From: Serpula lacrymans var. lacrymans S7.9
Taxonomy: Eukaryota; Basidiomycota; Agaricomycetes; Boletales; Serpulaceae
NCBI RefSeq assembly: GCF_000218685.1
Contig: NW_006763300.1
Location: forward strand, 60,565-124,564
Length of the DNA stretch: 64,000 nucleotides
Direction: 5' to 3'
Of this stretch, positions 1 through 11,828 are shown in pieces. Each line of letters opens with the position of its first letter. Within the stretch, counting starts at the first letter, position 1. The position numbers and the translations under genes are program-made. A model generated the notes under the pieces. It ran no database searches. It saw only the letters and a list, made by a program, of their open reading frames with translations, and was not told the DNA's origin.

Positions 1-280
1 CATTCCACTTTGTGAATGTAGTCCTGGATGCATGCATGCTTGATTGCTGGAGGTGAGTTATTGTGACATTGAGTTTGTGTTGTTGGCTCATTAATAACAG
101 GGTACAATTCAGAGCCAGACCTGTTTATCCATTTCAAAACCATGGCAATCTGCAATGAACTCCCAAGTGTTGATTCATTGCATAGTGTGGGTGTAACCCT
201 GCACCTGAAATATAATAGTATCAATAGCTATGAAAATGCACTGCAAGCACATCAACCTAACAAGCCATTGTTGGTGAATC

Positions 281-1381
281 TTGGATCACTGTGGTCCCCC
301 AAGACCCTTATATTTCTGTGACTTTGGCCACATGCCAGAGCAAGCAAGCTGCAAACAAAAAAAGGAACAGTTAGACAAAAAAAAAGCAGAAAAAAAGGGC
401 TGGCCCAGAGAAGAGACTAATCAGCCCTTTGAGGGGGACCGCACACTGGCACAAGCCATACAGTTCATGTCAGACAGCCTTGGAGCTCGTGAATTTGCCT
501 ATGCTGTCACTGATGGCAACACTGAATGGGTATACAAGCACTTGAAAGTGATAGTATTCAGTTTTGCAGGTTCCTTGCACACAAAGTACTTCACATATCT
601 TCTTGAGATGATATGCACACTCCAATATGAATGCAGTCCTAAACTATGAGATGCCATCTTGAAAAACTGGCTGGTTAACTTGAAGGGAATGCCTGGATCC
701 TTTTGTGGTGCCGGTGACTTATTGCAAGAGCACTACAACCTCCTCCTTCAAGAATTCTTGGTCCATATTGATATTCTGTGGGATGGTGAGCTCATGTGTA
801 ACATCATTTCACAAAATGTTAATGAATTAGCTCAAATGAAGAAGGATATGCTGACAAATTTGGGACTTGCCCACCGCACAAACAAAGAACCTGAGCCTCA
901 TAATAACCCCAAAATAGAAACATTACTTCAAACCTACTGTGAAACCGAGCTTCACTTGTTTTGGCAACAAAGAGATTATGGGGATTGTGAAGTATGCAAT
1001 TTTGAAAGAGGCATAAAAAAGCTAGCACATGGGAGAGTCAAAAAGTGGATTGACAAGACAACCAAGTCTTGTGGCTTGATGGTTGGCATACAGAAAGTAC
1101 ACAATGGTGGAGATAGCAATAGAATGGAGGCTCAAACTGCACCAACAGAAGAGCAGTGGAGTAGCGAGAGTGATGCTGAAAGTGAAATTGAGGAAGAACA
1201 TGAGTTTTTACAAGACTTGCCTAACCTTGGTAATTGTTTTATTGTTGAAGGAGATTTGATACTAGATTATGCTGATGATGAGGAAGATGAGCACACTGCT
1301 GTACTGCAGATAAACAAGTTAGGAAGTGATGGTGAGGATGTAGGGGATGAAGACACTGATATTGATGACAAGGGTAACTAG
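281..1381 (+). pseudogene. DUF6589-domain protein fragment (TE-associated), one internal TGA
   Basis: One reading frame runs through this stretch, broken by a single TGA at 647-649. Before the break is a segment with SDSLGAREFAYAVTDGN. After it comes NWLVNLKGMPGSFCGAGDLL and EHYN, which matches my recollection of the DUF6589 core (NWLVN..G...GDLLQEH.N) in basidiomycete repeat-associated proteins. The C-terminal third is very acidic (EEEHEF, DDEEDEH, DEDTDIDD) and ends in a natural stop. The TGA lies where arginine CGA would fit (KL-stop-DAILKNW), so it looks like a CpG transition. No N-terminal half or convincing start is visible. The biochemical role of the family is unknown. I read this as a decayed copy, because related N-terminal pieces lie at 4.7-5.2 kb and 19.7-20.1 kb. 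Confidence 0.65.
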
Positions 1382-2820
1382 GGTCCAATGACCATGTTCT
1401 CCTGGTTCTGTAGATCAAGATTAGTGTGTGTTATGTTCACTAGTATTAGAATGCTTACATTATTGTGTTTGCACATGTGAGGCTGCTGAGATGACTCAAT
1501 CATTTGGCTGAGAGTGGCCCCCCGCTTGCATTTGGGTGATGTCAAAGTCTGGAAATCCACAAATGACTGGAGAGGCTTTCAGACAATGTCAGAAATGATA
1601 GGGCCTTGCTGAGTATGAGAGTTCTATCTTGCATTGTATACAAGGACATTGTCTCTGGGAAAAGGCCATCAGCTAAGCAAGAATACAGAAAATAGACGGG
1701 GTAAGATTGCTAAAGGCGTCTGGGAGAGAACTGAGTAGAGTCCTTATGTCCAAACACCTATGCGTTGTTCAACCCGCAGGGATCAACCAAGGGATTCAGA
1801 AGAAAGTGCTGAAGACTACAATAGAGTGGGTCCGCAGGTCAGTTTGCAGAGTCCGCACTTTTGAGTCTAAACAGAGCGGATACATCACAGCAAGTTGTGA
1901 TCTTGCTGGAAAGGCAATAATACAAGTGTGGGAGTGATAATATGAGCTGAGGATGAATATAGAGTGGAGAATACAACACTGCAATGACTCCTGAGAGTCC
2001 ACATTTTGGGTCTATATGAACAGAACGTCACAACAAGCTCGGTGCTTTGTTGGAAATTTTGGTTATATGGCTGTGGGACGTCTACAACAATTCTGAAGTG
2101 ACTATGGCGACTTATTCAGACAAATTCTGAGTATATGGGGGATCAAAAGATAGATTTCCTTCCTTTTGGAAGTACAGTTTTATAGCAGTACCAAAAAGGA
2201 AATAGCAAAAATAGTGTAAAACATATGAGAACCAATAGGAGAAACAAAGGATAAACATTAGAAAGTGTCCATATGAAAATGTAAGAAAAAGCGAGTCATA
2301 TCCTGCTAGTCTGACGTCCAGACTGTTCCATACCACGAGGGACAGCTCCTATATTCCATAAAAGGAAAGGGGTAGTTGATCTGTGGACAGTTGTAATGCT
2401 CTGGAGTCCATGTGGAGTCTTGCACGTGCGTGGAGTGCTGAATTAGCTCCTTGTCTGACGGGTCCAAAGTCCAAAAAGTGCGGACCCTATATGTCCGCAA
2501 ATGCGGACTCTATGTATCCGCAAATGCAGACTCTATGTATCCGCAAACATGGACTCTGCGGACTGTTGCATATTGATGCATGGTTTGTCGTAGAACTGGA
2601 TTGATATGTTGGGAAATAAAGGGATTACTATGCCAGCGTCTAAGTCAACTCTACAACGGCACAGCTGAGAAATTTACCTTGTTGTACCTGTCTCTATAAT
2701 AGAGATGTCCTCGCCCTTGAGTTTGTCCACAACCAATGCCTCACATTTCTTGCATTTGTGCTTGGGCCTCTGCATTAATATTGGCTTGGTTGATGTCACA
2801 TGTACACCAAAGGTCAGATT
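1382..2820. other. Non-coding, probably decayed repeat sequence
   Basis: No reading frame with recognisable protein content is seen. The motif GTCCGCA or TGCGGAC recurs around 1830-1870 and 2480-2570, with a short tandem array annotated separately. The general look (pseudo-palindromic, AT-rich, no codon structure) suggests LTR or MITE debris. I could not assign it to one of the LTR families in the window. Confidence 0.35.
2488..2556. repeat. 23-bp tandem repeat, three units
   Basis: Three adjacent 23-bp units (2488-2510, 2511-2533, 2534-2556) differ by a few bases. The first contains the inverted repeat GTCCGCA-AA-TGCGGAC, so it could form a 7-bp stem. The following units carry degraded versions of the stem. 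Confidence 0.8.
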
Positions 2821-4160
2821 TTATAGCCTGCATTGTGGTCCACACAAGGCCCAAATAGGGCTTAATGAAGACTTTGGGCTGAGATTAGCAATCATGTTGA
2901 TTGAGTAGATCAACTCATGGCTGTCCATGAGGAGTTTGATGGTTAAGTTGGGAAGGAACACAAAGGATGGGAGTATGTTTGTACCAGTGTCACCAACAGT
3001 ATCAAAGATTTCAAGGTGACAGTTTTGAAGGGGTTTGGTGGCATGCTCATGCATGTCCTTGGTAATTGACTTCTTCTTAGGCATGGCCTGGGCATCCTCT
3101 TTTTGACACGCAGCTTCAGGGCCTGTGTTAAAAGGAAGAGCACATGATGAAGGGTCCTCCTGACTACAGCCAAAACACTGGCAAAAAGAAGTTATAGCTG
3201 GACGTGGATGGCTCATACAGGTGGAACAAGTGCACTGTAAGTCTTTACAAGGATTGTTGTACAGTCAATTTTGTTCCATGGCCTTACATGTACAAGGTGC
3301 CAGGATGAGTTTTGCCATGTTTATGTCCATTGTGATGCCGTTGCCACTTCTCTTCTTTCTGATGGCCACATTGCCTCTAGCTTGTTCTGAGTGATATACA
3401 TAATGCCCCATCTCTCCTTTTGTTGTGTCCTGTCAGGCCTTATCCTGCCAACCTTCTGGTGGAATTCATCAGCATTTTGCACCACTCCCATCATCACAAT
3501 CAAGGTAAAATTGATAGGGTCATACCCAACACAGAGTCCATTGGTTGTATTGATTATGCGTGTTATGGGGTTTTCATGAAACAGTCTCCGGGTTTCAATA
3601 TTGTACTTGGGTGAGTTAAGGGAATTGTACATTATGGAGATCCAGACTGGATTGTTCAGGTGCGTTGGCCCATAAATATGTTTGAAGTTGGGAATTGAAG
3701 GTATATTGTTGGGCAGAAAATGATGGTTTTGTGGTCAGAGTGGAGGATCCATTGCAGCTGGGAAAAGTTCCAACCCCCAAGTCCATGCTTCAACTCATGT
3801 ATTAACAGTTGAACATCTAGGCGTAGGTTGGACCTTTAAATGAGGTGGTATTCTCCTGCTTTCAGTCCAAGGAAGTTACATATCTGGTCCGTTGTCATCC
3901 ATTGTTAGGCCTGAAACTAGTGTGGCAGTAACGGCAATCTGCACAACTTGGGGGGCATTTGGGCAGCAATGTACCATATCTGTAAGAAGGCATTTTGGAA
4001 GCTATTGCCCCAAGTATCCAGTAAGTGGATCTCATCTATTCCTAATGCAGTTAGTTGTGGCCACAATCCTTTGTCATGCAGGAGCTCCTCAAAAAACTGT
4101 GACGACAGCTGTTTGAGTGACAGAAGGATTATTGAGGCTTGGTGGTGAGTCATATGCCAT
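2821..4160 (-). pseudogene. RecQ-family DEAD/DEAH helicase fragment, multiply disrupted
   Basis: Read on the minus strand from about 4153, the translation shows GIDEIHLLDTWGNSF, a Walker B/motif II box (DEIH) with the following W-G-x-x-F typical of RecQ helicases. About 200 codons later comes TNGLCVGYDPINFTLIV, then QNADEFHQKVGRIRPD. These resemble RecQ motifs V and VI (A-T-x-x-x-G-x-D, then Q-x-x-G-R). A Cys-rich tail (FCQCFGCSQED) follows near 3170. The frame is broken by several stops and shifts, and motifs I and Ia are not visible upstream. RecQ proteins unwind DNA in 3'-5' direction, but this copy cannot encode a working enzyme. RecQ paralogues are often multicopy in mushroom genomes, which fits the repeat-rich setting. 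Confidence 0.65.
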
Positions 4161-4290
4161 AAATTTTCTTGCCTTTTTGTTCAAGCTTCATGAAGGGTGT
4201 GGCTTAGTCTCTGTTGCTGACCTTATACAATACATGTGACTGTCAATATATGATACTAGTAGTCGGTATATGAAGACAACAATATTGGTA

Positions 4291-4333
4291 ATAAGGTCTG
4301 CTCCGAATCTAAGGCCCTTTGTGGGAACCCCCC
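4291..4333. repeat. MITE terminal-repeat fragment (TA-AGGTCTGC type)
   Basis: The stretch begins TAAGGTCTGCTCCGAATC and runs into GGGAACCCCCC. This is the same pattern as the terminal inverted repeats of the two longer copies at 17.6-18.2 kb and 25.5-26.0 kb. Only one end is recognisable here. Confidence 0.45.
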
Positions 4334-4660
4334 ACTCAATGTCTTTCAGCCACACAGTAGAGAGCTATTACAGCTCCGCAACAGCTTAGAAGCAGTTCCA
4401 ACCAACCCCGCTTAGACATTACCCCACAATGAAATCAATCACTTCCCAAAGTCCTGTGCAAAGCCTCGTGTACAGATAATCAGTAGCTTAATAGTATTGA
4501 TCAATTGATGTACAGTAGTTACAAAAATCAAAGCCGTTTCCCATTAATCATGTCCCAAACACCCCAGCAAACACCTCGCTGAACAGCACAAACATCAAGC
4601 CAAAAGCTTGAGGATGTGTTGGCAAGTATCTATGATGCTCGGTGATCTCTGGCCAACTTT

Positions 4661-5233
4661 TTGCATCATCTGTTTAAAACAAAGAATGAGAAAGGAGAGA
4701 AACTTGAAGGATCCAAGAGATACTCACACATGGTAGTGTCTCTGATCAATGGGTCATGCACAGGCTCACCCACATTGGTGGTGGTTCTTGAGCTGATATA
4801 CCAACAAGCAAAGAGAATCTCCCTTTGGATGGATGACCCCCTGGTAAATCAAATCTACATACCAGGGAGTGTTAGCTTCAATCAAATTCAGCATGCAAGC
4901 CTTGCACTCACTGCCTGGGCCCTTGAACTTGTTGTTCACCAGATCCATGCTGAGTCAAACAGGATGATCTCTACAGAGGCAGGTCTACAAGTGTGGGCAG
5001 GCACTACCCATGAGGGACGTTGGACACAAGGTACCCAGGTCACATGGGATATTGTAAACAACTTCAGTTTTGCCAAGCTTGAAACCACCATACGGAAGCA
5101 TGCACCTGTATTTTGGCACTTGATTTGCTCCTACTGCAACTCCGAACTTGTTTATGGAGACAACTATGTCCTGCGTACAAACCGGCCTCAAAATCTGGTA
5201 GGTGGACTTGTCATATGGCTGGTCCATTTTTAA
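4661..5233 (+). pseudogene. N-terminal part of a DUF6589-family protein, remnant
   Basis: An open stretch of about 190 codons. The segment VTWDIVNNFSFAKLETTIRK followed by HAPVFWHLI resembles the region upstream of the DUF6589 core (W-x-x-L/V...F....K..APV.W.L). No catalytic motif is known for this family. The core domain (NWLVN, GDLLQEH) is absent downstream, where family-A gypsy sequence starts. The start codon is uncertain: the open frame begins with TTG, so the true 5' end is probably lost. Assignment rests on pattern recall. Confidence 0.45.
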
Positions 5234-5400
5234 TCAGTTCTACAGGGTGCCATTGATAGTATAATATCACTTACCTTTATACGTTCAAAAAGCGCCAGCT
5301 ATGGTGCATTGTGTCGGACCTTGTACCTATTTGCAGCTAAAGCCAATTGCTCAATCATTTGGGTTGAGAGCCAACTAAGAAGTGTATGATTATGGACTAT

Positions 5401-8110
5401 TGTTACTTAAATGAGTACACGGTTAAAAATGCATATCCACTGCCTTTAATCAGTTAGCTAGTAGACAAGTTAGCTGGAGCCAAGATCTTAACAAAGATGG
5501 ATCTCAGATGGGGATACAATAATGTACGCATCAAAGAAGAAGATGCTTGGAAGGCCGTGTTCACGTGCCACCGAGGATCCTTCGAGCCCCTCGTTATGTT
5601 CTTTGGGTTGACCAATTCACCGGCAACCTTCCAGAGCATAATGAACAAAATCTTTGCGGATATGGAAAACTGTGTTGTCATTTACATTGACAATTTGTTA
5701 ATATTTACGAAGTCGGACAATGAGGCTGAGCATGACAGGATTGTGTAAGAAGTCCTTCAACGCTTACAGGAACGGGACCTATTTGTCAAACCCAAAAAAT
5801 GTAATTTTAAAGTGAAGGAAGTAGACTTCCTTGGTATAATAATAGGCCAGAACAGAATCAGGATGGATCCTGAGAAAGTTCAAGCTATATTGGATTGGCC
5901 AGAACCTACTCGTGTCAGAGGAGTTAGGGCCTTCCTTGGCTTAGGCAACTTCTACCGAAGGTTTATCAAAAACTTCGCAAAAATCACAAGACAGTTGAAC
6001 AATCTCACTAAAAAGGATATTGTTTGGCACTGGGGCGCCAAAGAACAAGAAGCTTTTGATAAGCTTAAACAGGTGTTTACAATGGCGCCCATATTAGCAT
6101 TTCCAGAATTAGACAAAGAGTTCCGGCTAGAAACCAACTCTTCTGATTTTGCTACTGGGGCTGTTCTATCAATTAAATGCCCAGATAATCTGTGGAGGCC
6201 TTGTGTCTATTTATTGCATAGTTTGTCACCTACAGAGTGCAACTATCAAATTTACAATAAATAGATGCTCATGAGAGCTTTAGAGCACTGGCTGCACTAC
6301 TTAGAAGGTGCTAGGCACCAATTTGGAATTTGGACCAATCATAAGAATCTGGAGTATTTTATGACAGCCCAAGACTTGAACCAAAGATAGGCCCACTATG
6401 TGGTGTACTTGTCTAGGTTTAAATATAAATTAATTCAAAAGCCAGGTACTTCTATGGGGAAAGCGGACACTTTATCTAGAAGAGAGGATCATGCCAATGG
6501 CATCAAAGATAACAACAAAGGCATCACCCTGATAGATCAATCCAGTGTTGCCAATGTTTGAATTGGACAAGGCTCTGGTCTTCTAGAAGTCTTCAAGAGA
6601 GACATCTCCTCAGAAGAGAAGGTGCGCCTTGATAGCAATTTACATTATTTATGGGAAGACGGGCTCTTCCATTACAAAGACAAAATCTATGTCCCTAAGT
6701 CCGCAAGGATCAAGGCAATAGATAGACATCATGACACTCTAGTGGCTGGGCACCCTGGGTGGCAACGAACAATGAAGTTGATCTCCAGAAACTACATGTG
6801 GCCTGGCATGGTCAAAGACATACAGGAATATGTAAAATCCTGTCTGAGATGTGCCATGGCAAAGAACTCCGAGTCACATCAACCGCTGGCTGGTAAACTT
6901 ATGCCAAATCCGATACCAGCTGGTCCCTGGCAGGACATATCGGTTGATTTCATGACAGATCTACTCAAATCAAATGGGGATTCAGTAATGGTGGTAGTAG
7001 ATCGCTTTTCCAAAGAAGTGGTATTCATTCCCACCAACAAAACCATGACCGCTGCTGGTACGGCAGATCTATTTAAAGATTTTGCATGGTCTATCCATGG
7101 GTTACCGGAAACGGTTATCTCTGATAGGGGACCACAATTTGCTAGTGAATTTACAAAAAAAACTTTGCCGGATGCTGGGCATCAAACCTAAAATGGTGTT
7201 CCATCTGCAGACTGATGGGCAAACAGAGAGGCTCAATCAAGAATTAAAGCAATACCTCCGCATATTTATTAATGACAGGCAGACAGATTGGGCCAAGTGG
7301 CTAAAGATAGCCTAGTTCCCATATAATATCAAACAGTTGTCGGCTACAGAAAAAGCACTATTCGAGGTTACAAGATCGTACCTTCCCAGAATGGGTGTAG
7401 AACCTGGCAAAAGCAGGAACAAGGCTGCTGAGAACATGGCTAAAGACATGAAGTCTGTCTTAGACAAAACATGCAAGGCGCTATTCAAAACTGCAGAGCA
7501 GATGAAAGACAGGGCAGAGCGTAGACACTCTAAGGCTCCTGACTACAAGGTTGGCGACCTGGTCTGGTTAGATACAGACCACTCAAAATTAAAAGATTGG
7601 CAGTCTAGAAAACTGACCAAAAAGTGGATTGGTCCTTACCGGATTAAGAAAGTCAAACCCAATGCAGTGGAGCTGAAACTCCCAAAATGGATGAGGGTAG
7701 TACCCACGGTCAATATCAGCCATGTGAAACCTTACAAAGGGCCGCTGCCGGGACAGCGTGTGGACCAGCCCGGACTGATTGTAGTCACCCAGGAAGGTGA
7801 AGAAGAGTTTAAAGTCAAACAAGTGGTGGATGCACACTTGAAGCGTGGAAAACTGGAATTCCTAGTCCTATGGAAGGGCTATGGAGATGAAGACAGAACA
7901 TGGGAACCAGAAGCCCATCTGAATAACTCCCATGATGTTGTTCAAGAGTTTTATTCTAAGAATCCCTCGACTCCTAGGAAGCTTAGAGGCATGGATTCAA
8001 ACCTTTTTAATTCCCTTTTTCAACCTATGCCCAAAAATTTAACTACTACCTCCGGCATCTGGTCTCGCCTGGAACACCCCACGAACAACCAGACCACTCC
8101 ACTGTTCTAG
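5401..8110 (+). pseudogene. Old Ty3/gypsy chromovirus pol (RT-RNase H-integrase-chromodomain), 5'-truncated
   Basis: The translation follows the pol of the young element at 47.9-51.5 kb nearly codon for codon. It begins inside reverse transcriptase (DYCYLNEYTVKNAYPLPL region) and runs through YIDN (YIDD in the young copy, so one catalytic Asp is changed to Asn), RNase H, the integrase HHCC zinc region (CLRC near 6845), the DDE stretch (VDFMTD, ISDRGPQF, QTDGQTERLNQELK) and a complete chromodomain (LVLWKGYGDEDRTWEPEAHL at 7857-7916). Breaks include TAA at 5746-5748, TAG near 6262 and 6388, TGA near 6559, a frameshift near 7155 and TAG near 7312. Gag, protease and the 5' LTR are missing. Many differences from the young copy are CpG to TpG or CpA. 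Confidence 0.92.
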
Positions 8111-8215
8111 GAGGCAAAGCCCATAAACAAGTTCCGTGGAATCTGGGAGGATTGTGTGTTAGTTTGTTTTGTGTGTGGTTTTCTAACAACAGTTCTCATC
8201 ATCGACATCGCGCTG

Positions 8216-8504
8216 CACTGCCTTTTTCTTATTTTAGCTACAAGTCTCTCATGCAGTGGAGCTGGTCACACGGGCTGTGCCCCATGACATCATCAGCCAC
8301 TGCCTCCATCAACCGTATAGTACATATGTACAAACAAACCTGTAGTAGTATATATACCCCAATAGATCAAGGAGACTCCTCAGTGAGTTCTCCTGTTGTT
8401 TACCCACAACTAACTTGGTCTTATCCTAAGGGTAACCACTCCCCTCACTTCTTTACAGCTTCGTCTGAGTTGTGCACCAGAGTATAGAAACTTTGGTTGT
8501 AACA
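8216..8504 (+). repeat. Family-A gypsy LTR, truncated
   Basis: Matches the family-A LTR in the orientation of the preceding pol remnant. It carries the TATATATACCCC box, GGAGACTCCTCAGTGAG and the terminal TTGGTTGTAACA. About 100 bp of the LTR start are missing. It is probably the 3' LTR of the old element, although the 8111-8215 joint sequence does not match the young element. Confidence 0.8.
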
Positions 8505-9031
8505 TCCTTGTGGTCTGTCAGTCGGCATAACTCTACGCTCCATTTCCACATGGTACTCCGGTTGTCTGCTCCAATACTCCTGCACCAGACTCCTAGTCCG
8601 CCATACATTTCTCCTTGCACGTTCTAGTATTCCTTGTGGACTCTGTAGTTAGACCTTATGATACACTCCTTGCACATATGTTCTCCTCTCGCTAGATAAA
8701 TGTCCGCATGGAACTCCATACATACATTACAAGTTACTCCTTACGAGCTCCTGCTCCCCCAACAGTATACAAGCTGTAACTCCTGTACTCCGTTTCTGCA
8801 GTTTGAATATTGACTAGATTCCCTCACTTTCTTACCAGTCCTTTTCTAAAGTCCTTTCCAATCCTTTGCCGAAAGATCTTTACTCTGCTCCCTTTCATCC
8901 TCTACTTCTTCTCTGTCCACTTCCAACAAGTTAGGGACCAAGGTCCGTGGAAGGGTCTGGCGCATGAGCTAAGTCAATTCCCCATCTCATCCTTTGTACT
9001 CCGTTACTCCAAAAAGGCCATGGTTCTAACA
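8505..9031 (+). repeat. Family-D LTR fragment
   Basis: Reverse-complement relative of the long LTR at 40,546-41,664. Shared features are ACTCCATACATAC, TGCAGTTTGAATAT, the AGTTAGGGACCAAGGTC block and the end CCATGGTTCTAACA. It abuts the family-A LTR directly. The beginning of the LTR is missing. No coding sequence is seen. Confidence 0.55.
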
Positions 9032-9316
9032 ATGTACCTACATATTTTCTAGTGTTGATGTCAGTATAGTATTATGAAATGAGACTTTGAAATCTCACCT
9101 TAGATGCAGCCGCAGACCATAACCCACCCTTTTCTGCCCAGTTCTCAAACAGTGCTTGAAGACAGACCTCTTGTTCATCCTTTGATCAATATTTGGCATT
9201 TTTTCTGTGACCTGAAGCTTGTGAAATCAGATTAGCTTCACTAACATCATAAGCCACAGCCAAGCACCAAGGATTTTTGGTCCCATTAATGATAGCAGCA
9301 AGATATCTACAGAAAA

Positions 9317-9650
9317 TGTTAGTTTTGGTGATTCTGCACTTAGTTGTGCTATCTATTTTCCCTTATTTCTAAATCACTTTCCTCTTTATTCCTTTTGCTC
9401 TATTGTTCAGTATTCACTGAGCATTCTATAATTTCGCCTTTGTGGCTGATTTGTTTACCTTTGGTTACAAAACTTCGGATTAGTATTGCAGAGTCCAGTA
9501 TTCCTATTCTTTAGTTACTCATACTGGACTCTAGGTACTGTACACATTCTGTACTCTCTGATAATGAAGTTACTCGTACTGGACTCTAGTTTTGTCCCTG
9601 TTAGCTCTCAGCAAGTGGCTAGACACTTCCCAGAAGTTCTCAATTGAACA
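9317..9650 (+). mobile_element. Solo LTR, family C (copia type), with target duplication GAAAA
   Basis: Starts TGTTAGTTTTGG and ends TTGAACA. It is flanked by GAAAA at 9312-9316 and GAAAA at 9651-9655, a perfect 5-bp target-site duplication. The same LTR follows a copia RNase H at 47,057. LTR-LTR recombination would leave this 334-bp footprint. Confidence 0.88.
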
Positions 9651-10129
9651 GAAAATGTGAGTGAAAGCCAGTACAAACTGATTTAAAGCTGAGTCGTGCT
9701 CGCCTCATAATGAAGTGAAATATATCCAGGCAAACTTGCGTGTCTGGCATTGATTTCTTGACTGTGCTGCGTACATGACAACAGTTGTTGACTATAACCA
9801 TCAGTGAAAGAGGTTGGTTCAATTCTTTGTAGCAACACTTCAAATCATCAAGTGGTTCTTCCATTTTGGCATTTGCTTGAGTTTGAAAAAGTCTCTACTC
9901 AGTCCCACATTAGCAAAAAAACTGGTATCATCAAATTAACACTTACCAGCACAGTATTTTGTTTTCTTTGTTTATTGCAGTAAGCATCTCTCTCTTTATC
10001 CTCACTTTTTGCTTGTCAGCCATTGTGGCCTTCCCCACAGCTTTGAATGTGTTGTTGAGCAAGATTCAGGCTCCTAATCCCCACATCAAGATCCACCTAC
10101 AGCTGTGAAAAAACAAGTACCAGGACTCA

Positions 10130-10990
10130 CCGGATAAGGTGCACAATATAGTCAGAGGGCTCAACTGCACATATCCGTTTACTAACCTCAAAATAGATAT
10201 CAGTGATTGGCTTATCCCCATATGCACTGCTTATGTATGGTGCCGAGAACTCCACAAGTGGCCCACATGGCTCAAAGGGCAAGTGCTGGCTTCTTTTCTT
10301 TTGGAAACTTTGAAAATATTCTGATAAGCGCTGATGGTACTCTAGCAAATGGAGTTTTGGAAATAATATGACATACACTTGAAGTTCTCTGCCAGTCCAG
10401 CCAATGTACTCAAAGGACAAAGCTCAACAATCAGATTAAAGAGGCTGCGTGTAATCCCACATTGTTTGAAGAAGACCGGAACACGGCCTGTTAAATTAAC
10501 TGGGTAACTATATATATTTCCACTACAGCTTTGATGAGACTGACAAGGAATCTGCCAAAACTCCCACTTTTCCCAGAACAAGTGGCTTGTTATAGCAAAA
10601 CAGTACATCTCTTCACCACTCACCACCTTTAGGCCCCCCATAGAGCTTATTATTCTCTTTACAAACATTGCATTGCAACTGCACTCAAGTTGCATATTCT
10701 TCTCTTTAGATCCCATAAACATCATGATGGCCAGTTGATGTCCAATCTCCCCACTTAATATCAGTAGACTGGCATCTTGGAGAGCAGTTGAGGCTATTAT
10801 AATAGAAAGGGTGAATGACAGTGATTTCTTTCAGGTAAGCAGTTCCAGGCATATTCCGGGAGGTTTTTACATTTCTCTGAGTGCAAGAACATAGAAGGTG
10901 TGAATCGGGGACCGTACATTGGTACATAGTTCCTTAAACTCGAGGGAACTAGCCCACTCTTGCTGTTGGGGTGGACTGATGTGGCCAAGT
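10130..10990 (-). pseudogene. DUF6729-like protein remnant (TE-associated)
   Basis: On the minus strand successive frames give SPRCQSTDIKWGDWTSTGHHDVYG, then CSCNAMFVKRIIS, then FAITSHLFWEKWEFW, then VFFKQCGITRSLFNLIVELCP and LLEYHQRLSEYFQSF. The order (C-x-x-C, W-x-x-W-x-S/T-x-G, the F-W-x-x-W segment, then R-x-L-F-x-L-I-V-E-L) is what I recall of DUF6729 proteins of basidiomycetes. The coding is spread over at least two frames with stops. Function is unknown. I am moderately sure of the family and confident that it is broken. Confidence 0.5.
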
Positions 10991-11828
10991 TCACATAGTC
11001 AACATACTCAATAATGTGTGCCTCCCATTTGTATTAGGCTGTCTGGAACTCACTAGCTGATGTTGGCGGACTATTTTCCCATATTTGGACTCGTCATTTA
11101 ATCTTGGTTCCTTGGTTCCTTGGTAAGTCATCCTTGTTTTCTTCCTTATCAAAAATAACTCACAGATGTGTTCCACTCATTCCAAAATTTAACATGTTCA
11201 CCAGTGTTAGGCAACAAATATGAAGCTATATAACAACACCCAATGTCTGGCCAAGTCCTTGCTGAAAGGCGGTGGATCAGAGTATGAGAGTTGAAGAGTA
11301 TCTGTATAAGCACAAATCCAAACTAATATTGAACTAAAGAATAATACATCGAGTATGTACTTCCTTATATAGTGAACAACGATGGTCAGACCGAGAAAGG
11401 GAAGAGTTAAGAAAGTGGTCTGACCAATTAACTAACCAATAAGAAAAAGAAAGAGAAAGTGGTCCGATTCATCGTATTTACTAATTGCATGAGAGAAAGT
11501 ATTGGTAAGAGGTGTATGATTGGCTGTATCAGTAAGCCCATGAGAAGGCGCTGACTCATAGCCTTCCTTGCTTATCAATATCCCTCCGAAGTATTCCCAG
11601 ACATAGCATTGGATCATTGCTATGTCATCTGGATATCTTCTTGAGGGTCTACAACTGTTCTCCTTTGTTGTAAGTACAATAGGATGCGAGTATGAATGGA
11701 AAATAAGAAGAAAAAGGATAAGAGTAATAGAATGCCGACCGTAATCTCTAGTCCAAGAGCGAGAGGAGTGATAGGGAATGAATTGGATAATCACAACATG
11801 ATGGGAATACAATGAGAAAAGAGAAAAA
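10991..11828. other. No gene recognised
   Basis: Sequence of ordinary composition with purine-rich patches (11,380-11,460). It precedes the gag-like frame of the family-E element and may contain that element's leader. I searched for a partner of the 13,064-13,398 LTR here and did not find one. Confidence 0.4.
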
